In this document: positions 23,554 through 35,400 of the stretch, piece after piece
How the letters are laid out: every line of letters begins with the position of its first letter
Numbering within the stretch: position 1 is the stretch's first letter
Assembly (NCBI GenBank): GCA_002633005.1
Contig: NMRA01000266.1
Span: forward strand, 74,544 to 138,543
Origin: Phoronis australis
Taxonomy: Eukaryota > Phoronida > Phoronidae
Reading direction: 5' to 3'
DNA: 64,000 nt
Translations under genes and position numbers: made by a program
The notes under the pieces: generated by a model
Told to the model about the DNA's origin: nothing
What the model saw: only the letters and a program-made list of their open reading frames with translations
The model's database searches: none

Positions 23554-26242
23554 CTAAGGAAGAATTCGGTAAAGTTAGATGGTAACATTTAACATTGAAA
23601 GTGTACGTGAATGCCTTGGGTATACATTGTAAATGTAGATACTCAATTCAAGCTGTGATTCGTGTAATTTGATAACATAATCGTCAACAAATATAGTCAC
23701 GCATCGTGTCCCACCTGTCGAGTCGAGGTGTTTTTTTCAGTACGCACGTACATATTGCGGAAGCAGTGCCACCGGTTCCTTAATTATCTCCCCTGAGTAT
23801 ACGCCCTCTAGCGATTGCACAGCCTCTTGGGTAACATTCGCTATGTAGTAAAAAGCAAAAATTTATGTAGTGCATAGCTAATAGGTTTTCACAGTTACCT
23901 GTCAATACGGGGTAAGATGCAATTGTAGAACTAATGTTCTCTGGTATTATAAGGTCCACCGTCGTCGCTAGAGTTACACCAGCGCCATCGTTGACAGGTG
24001 CGTATCCTTCGATGTAGCCAATTCCTCCGATGTCAGTATTTGCTAAGTCCGTCTGTGCTTGGAAGGTCAAAGTCAGAAATTCACCTTCATCAAATTCCAC
24101 TTTGCCGTTAGGCTGTACTTTAAATTCCTTAAGGTTCGCTGATCGGGATAGTTCTTCAGCTGCCCAAAACTATGAATCAAAACATGTAACATTTTTTTTG
24201 CTTTACAAGTTTTCAATGAGAGACAAACAGAAAGACCAAAATTGTTTGACACGATGAATATAAAGATAAATATAATACACGTAATAGGCTATTACACAAC
24301 AAATGTGATCAGCCGGGTGATAACGCTTAATTACTGAACATTTACACCGTGGAGAATGAAGAGACGTTTACTAGAATTACCATGGGGATGATGCAAATTG
24401 ATTTTGGCTGCCTTCTTTACATTTACTACTTCGTGTCACGGAATATAACTTCACTGGGTCTCATCATATAACTTTGGATACGGAATGTCAAATCGAGCAG
24501 GTGCCCTATGTATTCTATCGTTAGAGCTAATTCTAGCGTCCCCGAGATTTCACGCACGAATTTTCATTATTGTCTTTCCAGTTATCTGCTCTACTGACTT
24601 TTAAGCACCCATGCCAAATGATGGAGGTTGCAAGATATTGTTTAACTTGCAAAATCCATGCAGCATACGTAAGCGCTTCGCATGGTTATCGGCTGTGAGA
24701 AAGTTACATGGCTTTCCTTTGTTGCGTCTGGGTTGAATATAACCGTCAATACAGGTTGCATGGATATCGTACATGTACATGATGCGCCCATCAGCAGGTA
24801 ACCGATAAGTGCTTGCCACTATCTTTATTGTGAGAAAGAACAACAAAGCAACCTATGAATGCGCCTAGTTACCGATATCTATGCGACAAGAGCGCGACCT
24901 AGTTTATCGTAGGAAGCTGTGCAGTCATCAGATGAAGCCTAACTCATTGCTTCATTTCCATTGTATCATGTCTGTTCATTAAATGAGACTCTTTAGGTAC
25001 TGTTCCACACAACCAGTTACTTCTCCCCAAAGTTCATCAACAACGCCTACAATTACATTAATTTTCTTTACATGCACCGACCACTATAGCCTTGGCTGGG
25101 TGCCAAGAATCGACTTGCCTCTGATATCCCTTTATCTCCGGTCTTACAGCTAATGTTAGGAGATGTTCAACAAGACATTTTAGGGTCTTAAAATCACGCT
25201 CAGTATTTTTACGGAAAGAAGTTACAATTGGTTACTGCACGAGTGTTGGCCCCACTCACGTATTTATTTGCTTAGTTAATGGTTTACATGTGGGTGTGAA
25301 AGCGCGCGCGATGTACTCACCTCGATCTTTGTCACGGAATGTGTGAACACTACCAGGATTCGGATGTTAAGTAAGCTCAGAGGAAATTGTAGCTTCAGCG
25401 ATGCGTCGAATAGCATTTGCTCATGTGCTGTCCATTTGTTTGTTAATGTTATATTACCGACTATTGGAGGGTTAACAAAAGCATCAGTCGTCTGATTTGT
25501 ATTTGACGTCACTGGCCCATGCCCTTGTAAGTAGACAATCCCAGATATATATCCGCTCGTCAGGTCCGTCTGTGCTTGGAAATCTACACGGAACGCGGTA
25601 CCTCTATTGAGAACCATTGCACTCGAACGCAACACCACATTTTTTGCATCATGCGATTTGGATTCAACGACAGCGTTGCTCCATATCTAAAAAAGAACAA
25701 ATAGGTTTGGGAACAAAATGTCTCTGATGTAGATGAAACAGAAATAATCTGTGAGCTGTTTTGCTCGCTGCTTAAAATATAGACTGCAATTTCCATTCCA
25801 CGTGAGCGGGCTGTGTGGCCTAGTGGGATACGTGTCCACTTTACTGAAGGTCATGGGCGTTAGATACACATAAAAAGCGTAAAATGGTTCCACGTGTACC
25901 ACATCACGTGCAGTTATTCTTTATACAGTTCCACGTGTCTCAAACCAGGGTTATTTTACGCTTCAGGGATAAGATCACTATTTGGAAGCATAATGCCGTG
26001 ATATACGTTTAAATTGCAATGTTCAATATTGATACGTGTACCTGGATTTCAAGTATAGGATGATTGAACTCCATGACAAATCGACCATCATGAACATCTA
26101 TTGGCAGTTGGATACTGAAGTAGGCATTGAAGGCTATCCTGCCGTTAGTCCGCCACGCCTGACCAACCCTGACGACATTTGTGACGATGGACAAACTCCA
26201 CGCAGGAGACACGGAAACAAGAAAGCAGAGTGCCACTAACAT
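23222..26242 (-). CDS. Gene A: secreted protein, two CBM2-like repeats plus PAN/apple-like domain
   Basis: CDS complement(join(23222..23553, 23899..24169, 25321..25686, 26042..26242)), 389 aa. All junctions are GT/AG. Residues 1-16 form a signal peptide (MLVALCFLVSVSPAWS). Two related beta-sandwich repeats follow: the first about 29-126 (W30, W69, FQAQTD 103-108), the second about 150-248 (W152, W191, FQAQTD 225-230). Each is cut by a phase 0 intron just before its second Trp. W spacing, 'F.A...I.LP' and 'W.A.V' resemble family 2 carbohydrate-binding modules. Residues about 320-389 are PAN/apple-like (C333, C361, C365, C371, C384). No membrane segment, so probably secreted. A possible upstream start (ATG CAG at 28104-28106, spliced to 26272) would add 12 residues. 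The function, perhaps glycan binding, is inference. Confidence 0.8.
23899..24169 (-). CDS. Gene A exon 3: second half of repeat 2
   Basis: Acceptor ATTCATAG before 24169; donor CAG|GTAACT after 23899. It enters at phase 0 and leaves at phase 1. It begins FWAAEEL and contains VQPNGKVEF, LTFQAQTD and IGGIGYIEGY. It aligns with gene B exon 3 and with the first half of exon 2. Confidence 0.8.
25321..25686 (-). CDS. Gene A exon 2: end of repeat 1 and start of repeat 2
   Basis: 366 nt, phase 0 at both ends; acceptor TTTTTTAG before 25686, donor GAG|GTGAGT after 25321. It starts IWSNAVVES, has FRVDFQAQTD and ISGIVYLQGHGP, then TNKWTAHEQMLFDASLKLQF. NQT and NIT are potential N-glycosylation sites. 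Gene B exon 2 has exactly the same length. Confidence 0.82.
26042..26242 (-). CDS. Gene A exon 1: signal peptide and first half of repeat 1
   Basis: The start ATG is at 26242, with donor CAG|GTACAC after 26042 (phase 0). It encodes MLVALCFLVSVSPAWS, then AFNAYFSIQLPIDVHDGRFV and MEFNHPILEIQ. An acceptor TTGTTGTAG before 26272 keeps the frame open into the 10 codons upstream of this ATG, so the exon itself runs 26042-26272. Confidence 0.78.
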
Positions 26243-28100
26243 ACAGTATGGTGTTAGGTATCTCTCGATTTCCTACAACAAAATGGCCATAATTCAACAA
26301 TAGTCCACCCATAGGGTCCCGTGAGCATCAAAGGTGACTCAAAACTACACACGAAACTTGACCACCGGCATGAATGCATTCACAAGATTTGGTTTCTATA
26401 CCAGATGCCTCATATGAGGTGACGACACTTTCATAGGCAGATGCTATAAGAAGCACGTTCAAGGGTTCCCTTCTGACACAAAAACCATGTGCATGCCAAT
26501 GTTAGAGGGGAAGTGGGGACATTTTCCTTAGCACATTTGGCTTAAATGACCTCTCCCCTACAAGATGCTAGTAGGTCACCCAGGAGAATACTACATTCAC
26601 ATTCGTACCCAGGCTGCATGAATGATCCGTATTGATGACTGATAGCTGGACTTGTTAAATACATGTACAGCTGTACATGTACCAACCGTTAATGAAACAG
26701 CTCTTATTTAACGGCAGCAGAAGGCACAAATTAAGAATCATGTTATTTAACAACACAATTCATGTATCAAGCAATTCCACACTTGAAATTATTTGATGTC
26801 AGTCCAAATGTAGGTGTTTCAGGACAATCAAAAAACAAGAGTTTGAAAATGTACCACATTATATCAGTCGACAGTAAACACTTACAAAAAGCCACATGTA
26901 ATTTAGGTTTCCTGGAAACAAAACAACGTTAACATGAGTGCGTGTTGCAGTTACGCCCATTGGCATGTTCACATCAACCTCTTACCTCTTTACATTGGCC
27001 CGACCATGTAACACCTGAAGGTGGCAAGAGAAAAGGACGATCAAAACGTCGTGCCATTGCAAATACATGTACATGTAAGGGCTTGAAGACACGGACAGCT
27101 ACATTTTAAAAAAATAATGGAAAAATGTTGACTTCATTATTGAATCACGATTTTTTAGCAATACGACACTCCTGATAAAGACATGAAACGCAAACATAAA
27201 TGCATCAAACGCGTTCTACAAAGTCAATGAAACTTAGAACAATCTTTAAAAAGTCTCTAATTTTGAAATGACAAACTTTCGAATAGTATTACCATGTATC
27301 AGGAGCTCGCTGTCCATCATTAGAATTCATCAGTATTTATACGAACACCCAATTATTTTGATTTGACTTCTGTTACCTAAACTGGTATTTTTCGAATGTA
27401 CGCCGCAGGCTTGGTTCTAGAACACGGCGATATAGCGTACAGTACCAAAATGTACATGTGGCATCACGGAAGGCTTAAAAATCATGCTTACATCTAGTGA
27501 CAAATCTTACCCTTTGTAACGTAGGTTCATGCGGTTAGTGTTTTATTTTTACGCGAGTTTTATGTCAGAACATTTATTTTAAAACGTTTCACTATGTAGA
27601 GGTATGGGGTAAGGTACATTTAAATGTAAACGCGGTGATAAATCTAGGGACGAGCCGTGGTTTCAAGAGGTTTCAGTGAATGGCGCATATCAAACACCGT
27701 CACTAGAGTATGCTTAGACACGAGGAAACTGATGGTGTCGGGTCAATAAAATCAAGTTTAGTAAAAAACAATCTCACTCGGTCAGATAACGACTCATAGC
27801 ACACTCACAATAATAACAACCAGACACCCATTTCAAGAATATTGGCTTAGCTAAGATTAAACTTGAATTTGTCTCATGTCCGTTTAGAGAAGGAAACTTT
27901 GACTTAAGTCTTGTTTTAATTTTAACTAACTCACCAGGTGACAAAGTTTCAAAATTTTGAAGCTGAGTCGAGTGTTAGACTTGGGTGAAAAATAACTTTA
28001 AGTCAGTTTCTTGGAACATGCTCCAGTCTAACAGTGTTCAAATGACGCTTTCATTGCCTGCTACATTTGGCCAGGAAATGAATTTGGCATAAAAAGTTAC
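26243..28100 (-). other. Probable 5' intron of gene A
   Basis: This lies between the acceptor at 26272 and a donor (GCAG|GTAACT) at 28101 on the minus strand. It has no gene-like frame. It holds ACATGTACAGCTGTACATGT (26660) and a further ACATGTACATGTA (27063). I see no other feature. Confidence 0.45.
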
Positions 28101-28480
28101 CTGCATTTGCGATGCTGATGAGCGCTACAATGGCGAGCTACGGCGACTAGTGAATATAATGTTCGGACAGGTGGTTTAATGTTTAACAGCCAATTTAATA
28201 TCACGAAGGTCGTATTATTTATTTTGACTTCGCCTTCAGTGATTGGCCTTAGAGACAATTAGTGCATTTCCCGAAAATCGATCGCTTGCTTTGTTATCAA
28301 CGATTGACCCATCTGCTACCTTAAATCGATCACTACATGTACCTTTGTTATGAAAGATGGACCCATTTTCTACTTTTATTTGAGTTACGTAACTCTTAAT
28401 GGATTTGGAATCTCTTTTTATGTAAAATAAAACTGTTCTTTGTTTTAACAGGAAAAGGCTTTCTGGCAACTTATAATATT
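28101..28480 (-). promoter_or_regulatory. Putative 5' leader exon and upstream region of gene A
   Basis: The donor at 28101|28100 matches a donor at the equivalent place upstream of gene B (40869|40868). About 100-350 bp further upstream both genes share a block: TTATTTATTT, then CGATC, 'TCTGC.TTGTTAT', 'GAGTTACGTAACTC' here and 'GGGTTACGCAATTATCAATG' in B, then 'TTTCTG.CAA'. Conservation outside the coding exons suggests a shared leader and promoter. The transcription start is not determined. Confidence 0.4.
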
Positions 28481-31400
28481 TATTGGAATTACCTAGAAAA
28501 AGTATGAAGGAATCAGTGATGTAAAATAAAATAAAACGTCTTAATAACGAGATGAACTTGCTGTGTACAAAAATCTCGGGTTATCTTGGAGCAGTTAAAT
28601 GGACACGCGTCGATAACTCCAGTCAGTTTATCAGGAATACAAGAAAAGAAATTCCAAATTAAGAAATGTTTGAGCTGTCAGTTTAAGCATTTTTGATTGT
28701 TTGGACATGCGAACGATTTGCACTATAGTCTTATTACCGCGTTTGTTTTGCCATTAAGCTGAAACGTTGGCAAATAAAAGTTGTTAACATCTTTGATTTT
28801 GCACACGGTCAACGTGATGAATTATGTCACTTAACACCGGTCAACGACTCGATTTACCAATGCCCGTGTGCAGAGTTATTATGCTCTGTTTATTTTGACG
28901 CCGTAGTCACGAGTATATTTACCCGCCATTATTGATAAAAGTACATTTCCGAACACAAGAAACACCACGCTTCACCACAAATTCAATGAATTCCGTTCTT
29001 TGTTGGAGAGGGAAAGTAAATTGCAGGAAAACACGTTACGTCATCCGCCTGAAATGAGCTGGGTCGACGGCTTGCTGTCGTTGTTTCTCACGAACACAAC
29101 CAAAGTTCTCTAAACTGTTTCTGCTGACGTCATAGGCTTAAAAGAACTTTAGAGTATAGCTCACGTCATATCAAAACCTAGAAGCTGTTGCCCAAGCGAG
29201 AGTTCGCTGTACAGCTGTCCCAAGTCACAACATAGTACAGGGTGCTCCATTTCGTAGGAAACAAGGTATCCATTTAAATATTTCCGTGAGATAGGTTGGC
29301 GTGTGAATAAGGGGTTTCGATAAAATTCAAGTTTTTATTTTTTTAAATTTCATTGTTCATAGAAGTCTACAATAGGGACTTTCTAAAGACGCGTATTTTC
29401 CTTGTGAAGACCAATTCTAGTAATACATGCCAGGTCTCCGTCTGTCAGAATGAAAATCACCTTGACAACAACTTCAAAGTAGTGCCGTGACGTATCACAA
29501 GACTGGCGCTGGAACAGCTCGAAGAGCCTCGCTTTCGATGCCAAACATATAGTACTGAGTTGACTAGACTGTGTGGTTTTCGTGTCTCACTATTGAAATG
29601 GATGTAGCATCGGTTATTTGCCACAGTGTTTTTTTCATAAATAAATCAATAAAAGGATTTAATGTTCTTTAAGAAGTATAAAACTAAGACAAACGCACCG
29701 TCTGCAGGAAGCTGCTCCAGGAAACTAAATAGAAATTTTGTCTTACGCTCTCTTTTCACAATTGTCAAAAAGTGCCTATTTAATATTGATCACATTTCTA
29801 GAAATAATTTACATAGATTAACTTGATAGAAATGGTCTGTGTACATGTAAGTATGCTCTGAAACTATGCCTTTGTTCAAGCGTGATTGAAATAGTTTTCA
29901 GAAATAGTTATGTAGAGAGTGAGACCAAATTTCTGGCTAAGGTCTGAAGCAGACCCCAACATAGGGTTTGCGTCATGTTGTGTATCTATAAAGTATCCAG
30001 AATGTCTGGGTTCAAACAGAGACATTAACAACGGCAAATGTATTGCAGACAGTCACTGGCTCATCTCAAACACTACGGCGTAGTGCACATTTATACTAAT
30101 TCATTGAAAAGGAAAGCATTTGTCTTAGCAGCGTTACTTTGGTACACTGTATGTGAAAAATGTTTATTGTTAGGAGCGACCTCTAGCTTATGGACTGTAT
30201 AGAGGGAGGTGCATTTCTTTAAGCAACTAAAGACGAGCAAAGAGGCATTTACTGGTGATGGTAAACTCTCCAGATACTTTTTTTCACCGTCTTCTTTAGG
30301 AATCATTTCATGTTTTCCCAAATGCTACGGGAAAGCTGCATATCACCTACATGTATAATAAAGACTTGTGCAGAGGGATAACCTGTTACAGTTGGTGAAT
30401 CTCGATTAAGCGAGATCTCATCTGTCGTAAACATTTGTAAACAACTTGAGACAAATTTACAGGCCCTCTGAATCTAGCATTTTGTTAAAATAAACGTCCA
30501 AGTGGTTTATATTTCAGCACGAACAATCGACACGGACCTGGAAACTTTAGGGAGCTTGTGTCCAGACGTGCTACGACACTTTTCACTCACTCTGCAGATA
30601 CTCAGTCGTCTTTGCACGATATATTATATTTCAACACACAATTATTACATGTAGCACAACGTTTTGTTTCTATTAACAGCGTGACTCTTGAAGTTCCGTT
30701 ATTCGCTTTACATCACATACATGCATACCACACGTGACTTCTAAATACTGAATATACGGAAACATCGTAAAATGCAAGAGAACACAGCGAGGATAATATA
30801 AATGTAGTTTTCCTTCTCCAGAACTGCCAGTGTTCCTCTGGGGCCCGCACGAGCGTTCGTAGCTTTAAAGTCGCCAGATGCTCAGTTGCAACTACACGAC
30901 GCCGTAATTTTTATTTCTCATGAACCTCAGTTTACTTCTAGCTAGTTTACTTCTTCTGTTGTCACACGTTTTGAGCAGATCAAAATGCAAGCCCTTGCTC
31001 ATCCACATAAACCTTCACCACATATCGCAGCATGGCATTATCCATTAATAGTCGATAAGCTTGTTCCACTTGATACCTGTACATGCGGTACACTCTGATA
31101 TCTAAAATTCCTGATATCAATGCCAAAGCTTCATTTGAAATTTTAAGCCGGCCCTTTAATAATATGTTTGTAAGTCCTCACGGTGAAATTTTACAATTAA
31201 GTGTCATACATATCGCACTCGAATTGTACAACAACACAAACATGTGTTAACTTGAGATGGCGTGAACACATCTATCTTCGGAATGATATGGCGAAAATAA
31301 CTGCTCTTCGAAAGAACTCATTTACTCGAACAGGCTTAACTGATCGCTTCTTACTCCGCCATTTGCATTTTTAACCAACCGATGAACGCGTGAACTGAGG

Positions 31401-31680
31401 CATTCACTGGACTCATTGGCTGGCATTTGGGTCACTACATGCCGTTATTAGGTCGAAAACTAAGGATAGAAGATGACAGACGATTTGATTCATTGTTGTT
31501 AGATGAAGAAATAAAACAGAGAAATATAATCAGTAATAGCGTTTGCGGTTTTCTAAACTTGTCGAGGGAATTTGATTTGGTTAGTTGTAACTCACTAAAC
31601 AAGAATTTCCTTCCCATGGTTTCGGTTTATATCTAACTCACCAAGTAGTGAAAAGACCCCGACAAACGTCAGCTCTAGTT
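28481..31680. other. Intergenic between gene A and gene B, no gene seen
   Basis: About 3.2 kb with only short frames (up to 76 codons) and no recognisable motif, RNA gene or repeat family. A 69-codon plus frame at 31427-31636 has no support beyond being open. Confidence 0.45.
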
Positions 31681-32109
31681 AAGAGCTGAGTTTATTCTAC
31701 ACTTAAAAACATGGTCATTCATCAGGCTTTAAATTCTTTGACACGGGACTGGTTTTGAAACATCGTAGCAAAATATACCTCATGAGTGTTAATATACAAG
31801 TATGCTTGATTACATTTTGTGTGAAGTCTTTTATGATCTTGGATGTCATTCGTGAATTTCTGATTACAGCACAACCACAAATGATGCAAAAATAAAATAT
31901 GTAAAAACACTGCCATGATAATCACTTACAAGACACCACACAGTAATGCGGAATGCGTCTCGAGTAGACTCGTAAGTCTATGTGAGATATCGACGGGCAT
32001 TTTAAGCGAATTACTACTCTACCACCCACGGAACGCTGCCTACGTTACGCTTGTGTCAGCTGCAGTGTATACCATACGCACACCCATAGAATGCATACTG
32101 CTTTCGCGC

Positions 32110-32417
32110 TTATTTCGAGTGAAAGTCACACGTTGAAGGATTTCCGTCAAAGAATATTATTTTCCCACATCTCTCCGTTCGCCCACATATTTGGCCGCAC
32201 TCACCAACCGTTTTCACGGGTAGTTCGAATAATAGCGTCTCGTTGCTAGACGCCTCGTAACCGCGAAAGACAAGTGTTCCGCAGGTGCTTGAAGATTCCA
32301 TTGATTTTATGTACGACTTTCCAATTCTAGCGGAGGGCGTTGTAACTTGTAGTCCAAAGATGTTTCGTTCGGTCTGCTCAATTGGACTGTAGGCTGTCAC
32401 GCTGGTGTTTCCTGAAT
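32110..32417 (-). CDS. Gene B exon 4: PAN/apple-like domain
   Basis: Acceptor TTTATTTAG before 32417; it enters at phase 1 and ends TAA. It begins with a short Ser/Thr linker, then SYIKSMESSSTCGTLVFRGY and GECGQICGRTERCGKIIFFD. A minus-strand polyadenylation-like AATAAA (TTTATT on plus, about 31690) lies roughly 420 nt downstream. Confidence 0.8.
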
Positions 32418-35400
32418 CTAAATAAAGAAAATTGTCAAACGTTTAGGTACTATCAATGCCATTCACATGCAGCATGCAAGTGGGTGCCGCATGCATGGTA
32501 ATGACCCATGAAAGACGATTCCAGTACACCTACTAATCTAATCACCGCCTATTACGGGATATTCTGACCCTGGCTAAAGCATCAATCGATTACGCCTTTG
32601 TCCTAGAAGCGATCTTTTGACTTAGACTTCTTGTCGTTTTAAATTTGTTAAACTCGCTCGTTCCTTAGGTGAGAAGTGATATACGGGTTTGCTGAAAGTT
32701 CGGATCATATCTGTCGCCACCACGTAAACCCCCCTGGCACTCTTCCACGTAGTTGTCTACTTGAATGCTACGGTGTCCGATTTCGGTTTTGCCTAAATTT
32801 TCATAGCAATTTTCCCTACTCTTGACAGTCTACTGCGACCTCTATCTGTCGCCTACTGCGCATGCGCATGACACTGGTCGCATATGCACATCTAGGCAGC
32901 GTTTGAACTACACGCTGGCCCGGTGTCCCGTGGCCAGTGGATTTGCAGCCAGGCCAGTAACTTTTAACTGTTAACTTGGCACCTGAGCCAGTAAACTATG
33001 GACTAACTGGCCCGGCGGGCCAGCATGTTTATTTGCTGAAGTACGAACACGGCATGAAGGTGTAACGATGTCACAGCATTTGGTCTGATGACGATCACCC
33101 AGATCTAACATGGCGCAGAGTGTGCAAACGGGCCCTTTGTCACAACGTGGATTACCTTCATTTTAACTGGCGCACGTCGTATACCTAATGTTCTTCCTGA
33201 TGAGCCTACGTCATGGTTTCAGTAATCAGGGAGGGAGATGGGTAATTACCCGTGCGTGTGTGACGGGAAAGGCAAGCCTCAGGGTACTCTATCGTCAAAA
33301 CCCGACAAACCTGCAGTGGTAGAGTTGAGACTCGGTGGAAATTGGAGCTCTGTAGTCGTCAGTGGAACTTCGTTGTCACTTTCGATGGCAGGTCCGTACC
33401 CATTGACATAGGCGATGCCGCCGATATCAATATTCTTCGGGTCCGTGTCTGCCTGTAGAGAAAACTCGAACCACTCGCCCTTCCAAAATGTCACTTTAGC
33501 CGTGGGCTGTACTTTAAACCTGTTGAATCTTGTCGACGTTGTCAATTTCCGAACTTTCCAGAACTAAATGAAATAAAACGGGTAAGATCAATAAAAAGTC
33601 TATGTGCCTTTAGATCGTTTAGCGAAACAAATATGGCAACCGTTTGATACAGAATCTAAATGAAAACTTGCACATTATCACGTACATTGTATAACGTTTG
33701 GTGAGCGAAACCTCAAGGCATTTCCGTACACGGTCATGTTTAAGTCCAAGTGATTATCTGAAGCTAAGTTTATATTCGGATTTGGGTTCATGTGCTTGTG
33801 TGCGGAAGGCTTGGATAAACCCAATGAACAAATTTCTTAATTGCCTCTAAATAAGCGAATATTTGATAAGTTGATAACGACATCTCTTGGATGTGACCTT
33901 TGAAAGGTTATGTTGAACATTCTTGACATGTCTGCTGATTTACTCAAATACAAAACCATATGTCGAGCGTAATAAAAAATATAGTTTTTCTGAATGTCTA
34001 TAGAATTTGGTTTGTGAGTTCTTTCCAATCTGCCATTAACTTGGTCACGTGTTTTCCAATTAAATTAAGTAAAGCAATATAGGTGCGACCATGTACATGA
34101 AACATAGCAAACCAACGGCATCAAATGCCTTGCTCAATTTTGTTGATAAATATTGGGATGAAAGCTCATACTGTAAATCTTACTACAGTATACGAATATT
34201 TTATTTCTTTTTTTATTTGTGAAGGCTCAGATTTTTCCACTCCTTCTTTATAGCTTTTCATGCAAAAGTGGAACAGTTAAAAGACGAGTTATGATAATAT
34301 AAGTAAGAATTATTAATTTTCTTACACGCCTTACGTTGGTCCCATCACGTGAGTTGAAAAGATTTCTGTGCCGTCTGCATGGTTAGAAGAATGTCTGGGG
34401 TTCCAGAGACATGACCAATGTGTGACGTGTTGCAATAGTTAGTAATTTTCATTCATACCATGTAATATAGAGCAGCACGATAACTAAATTCCTACCAGAG
34501 CATTATACTTTTGTATCAATGAGAGCAGCCGTTTCTGGAAAATGGTGGTCTGAGTGGAGCCAAACTTGTAAAACACAAGTTAATGGCAGTCGGTCTGTTA
34601 CACGTTATTGAAATACCAGGCACGCGCAGACCGCTAGGTGGTGCCACTCCACTGATAATCTGGAGTCATCTTTATGTTTTATTTGAACATAGTTAAAACC
34701 GAGCTGACTGAAGATACAAATCTCACACAAGGGTCTAGCAGTGTGTAATTTTTGAGGCTCTTCATTACTCTAATGAAATGCTAAAATAGAAAAAATAGAA
34801 ACACACTAACACCCATCATAACAGTGAACTACATTTAAAATCCAGCAAAGATGCCTAGAAGCCGTGCTGTAGTTGGGCGTAAGCGCACGTAGGCGCAGCC
34901 AACCACCTTTTGGCATTTGAACGTAGCGCCTACGCACCGTAAGCTACGTTAAGTGCTTAAAGCGATACGGTGGGCTTTCGGCGCCTACTTACCTGTAACT
35001 TTACCACTACAACACTGCCTAGAAGGATGATAAACTCGGTGGAACGTAGAGGAACTGTGTCATGTATTTTCTTTAGGATGATAAACATTGTAGAACAGTT
35101 CAAACCAACTGTAATTCATTGAGTAGCGACATATCAGAGTATTCATTGCTGAGCTGTGAATCACTGACATAGCCAAAAATGGAAAGTTCATTTCCGATAC
35201 TAAAAACGTACTAAGAAAAGGGGATGATATTTTCTATATTGCGGGAATCAAGATATTTCATGTCTTTGTTTCTCAAATTAATATTTTTCTCAATATTTTC
35301 GTATCAAAGTCAAAAATCTACAGACCGCTTTGACTTCTTTCCGTCCAAGCAGTTGGATTTGTAACGAAAGTTTACTATACTCACACACCTTAACGTTTGA

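Noticed and set aside
25816-25826. TGGCCTAGTGG, a perfect match to a tRNA A box
   Set aside because: No B box at the expected distance and no cloverleaf could be drawn. At most a tRNA-derived remnant in intron 1 of gene A.
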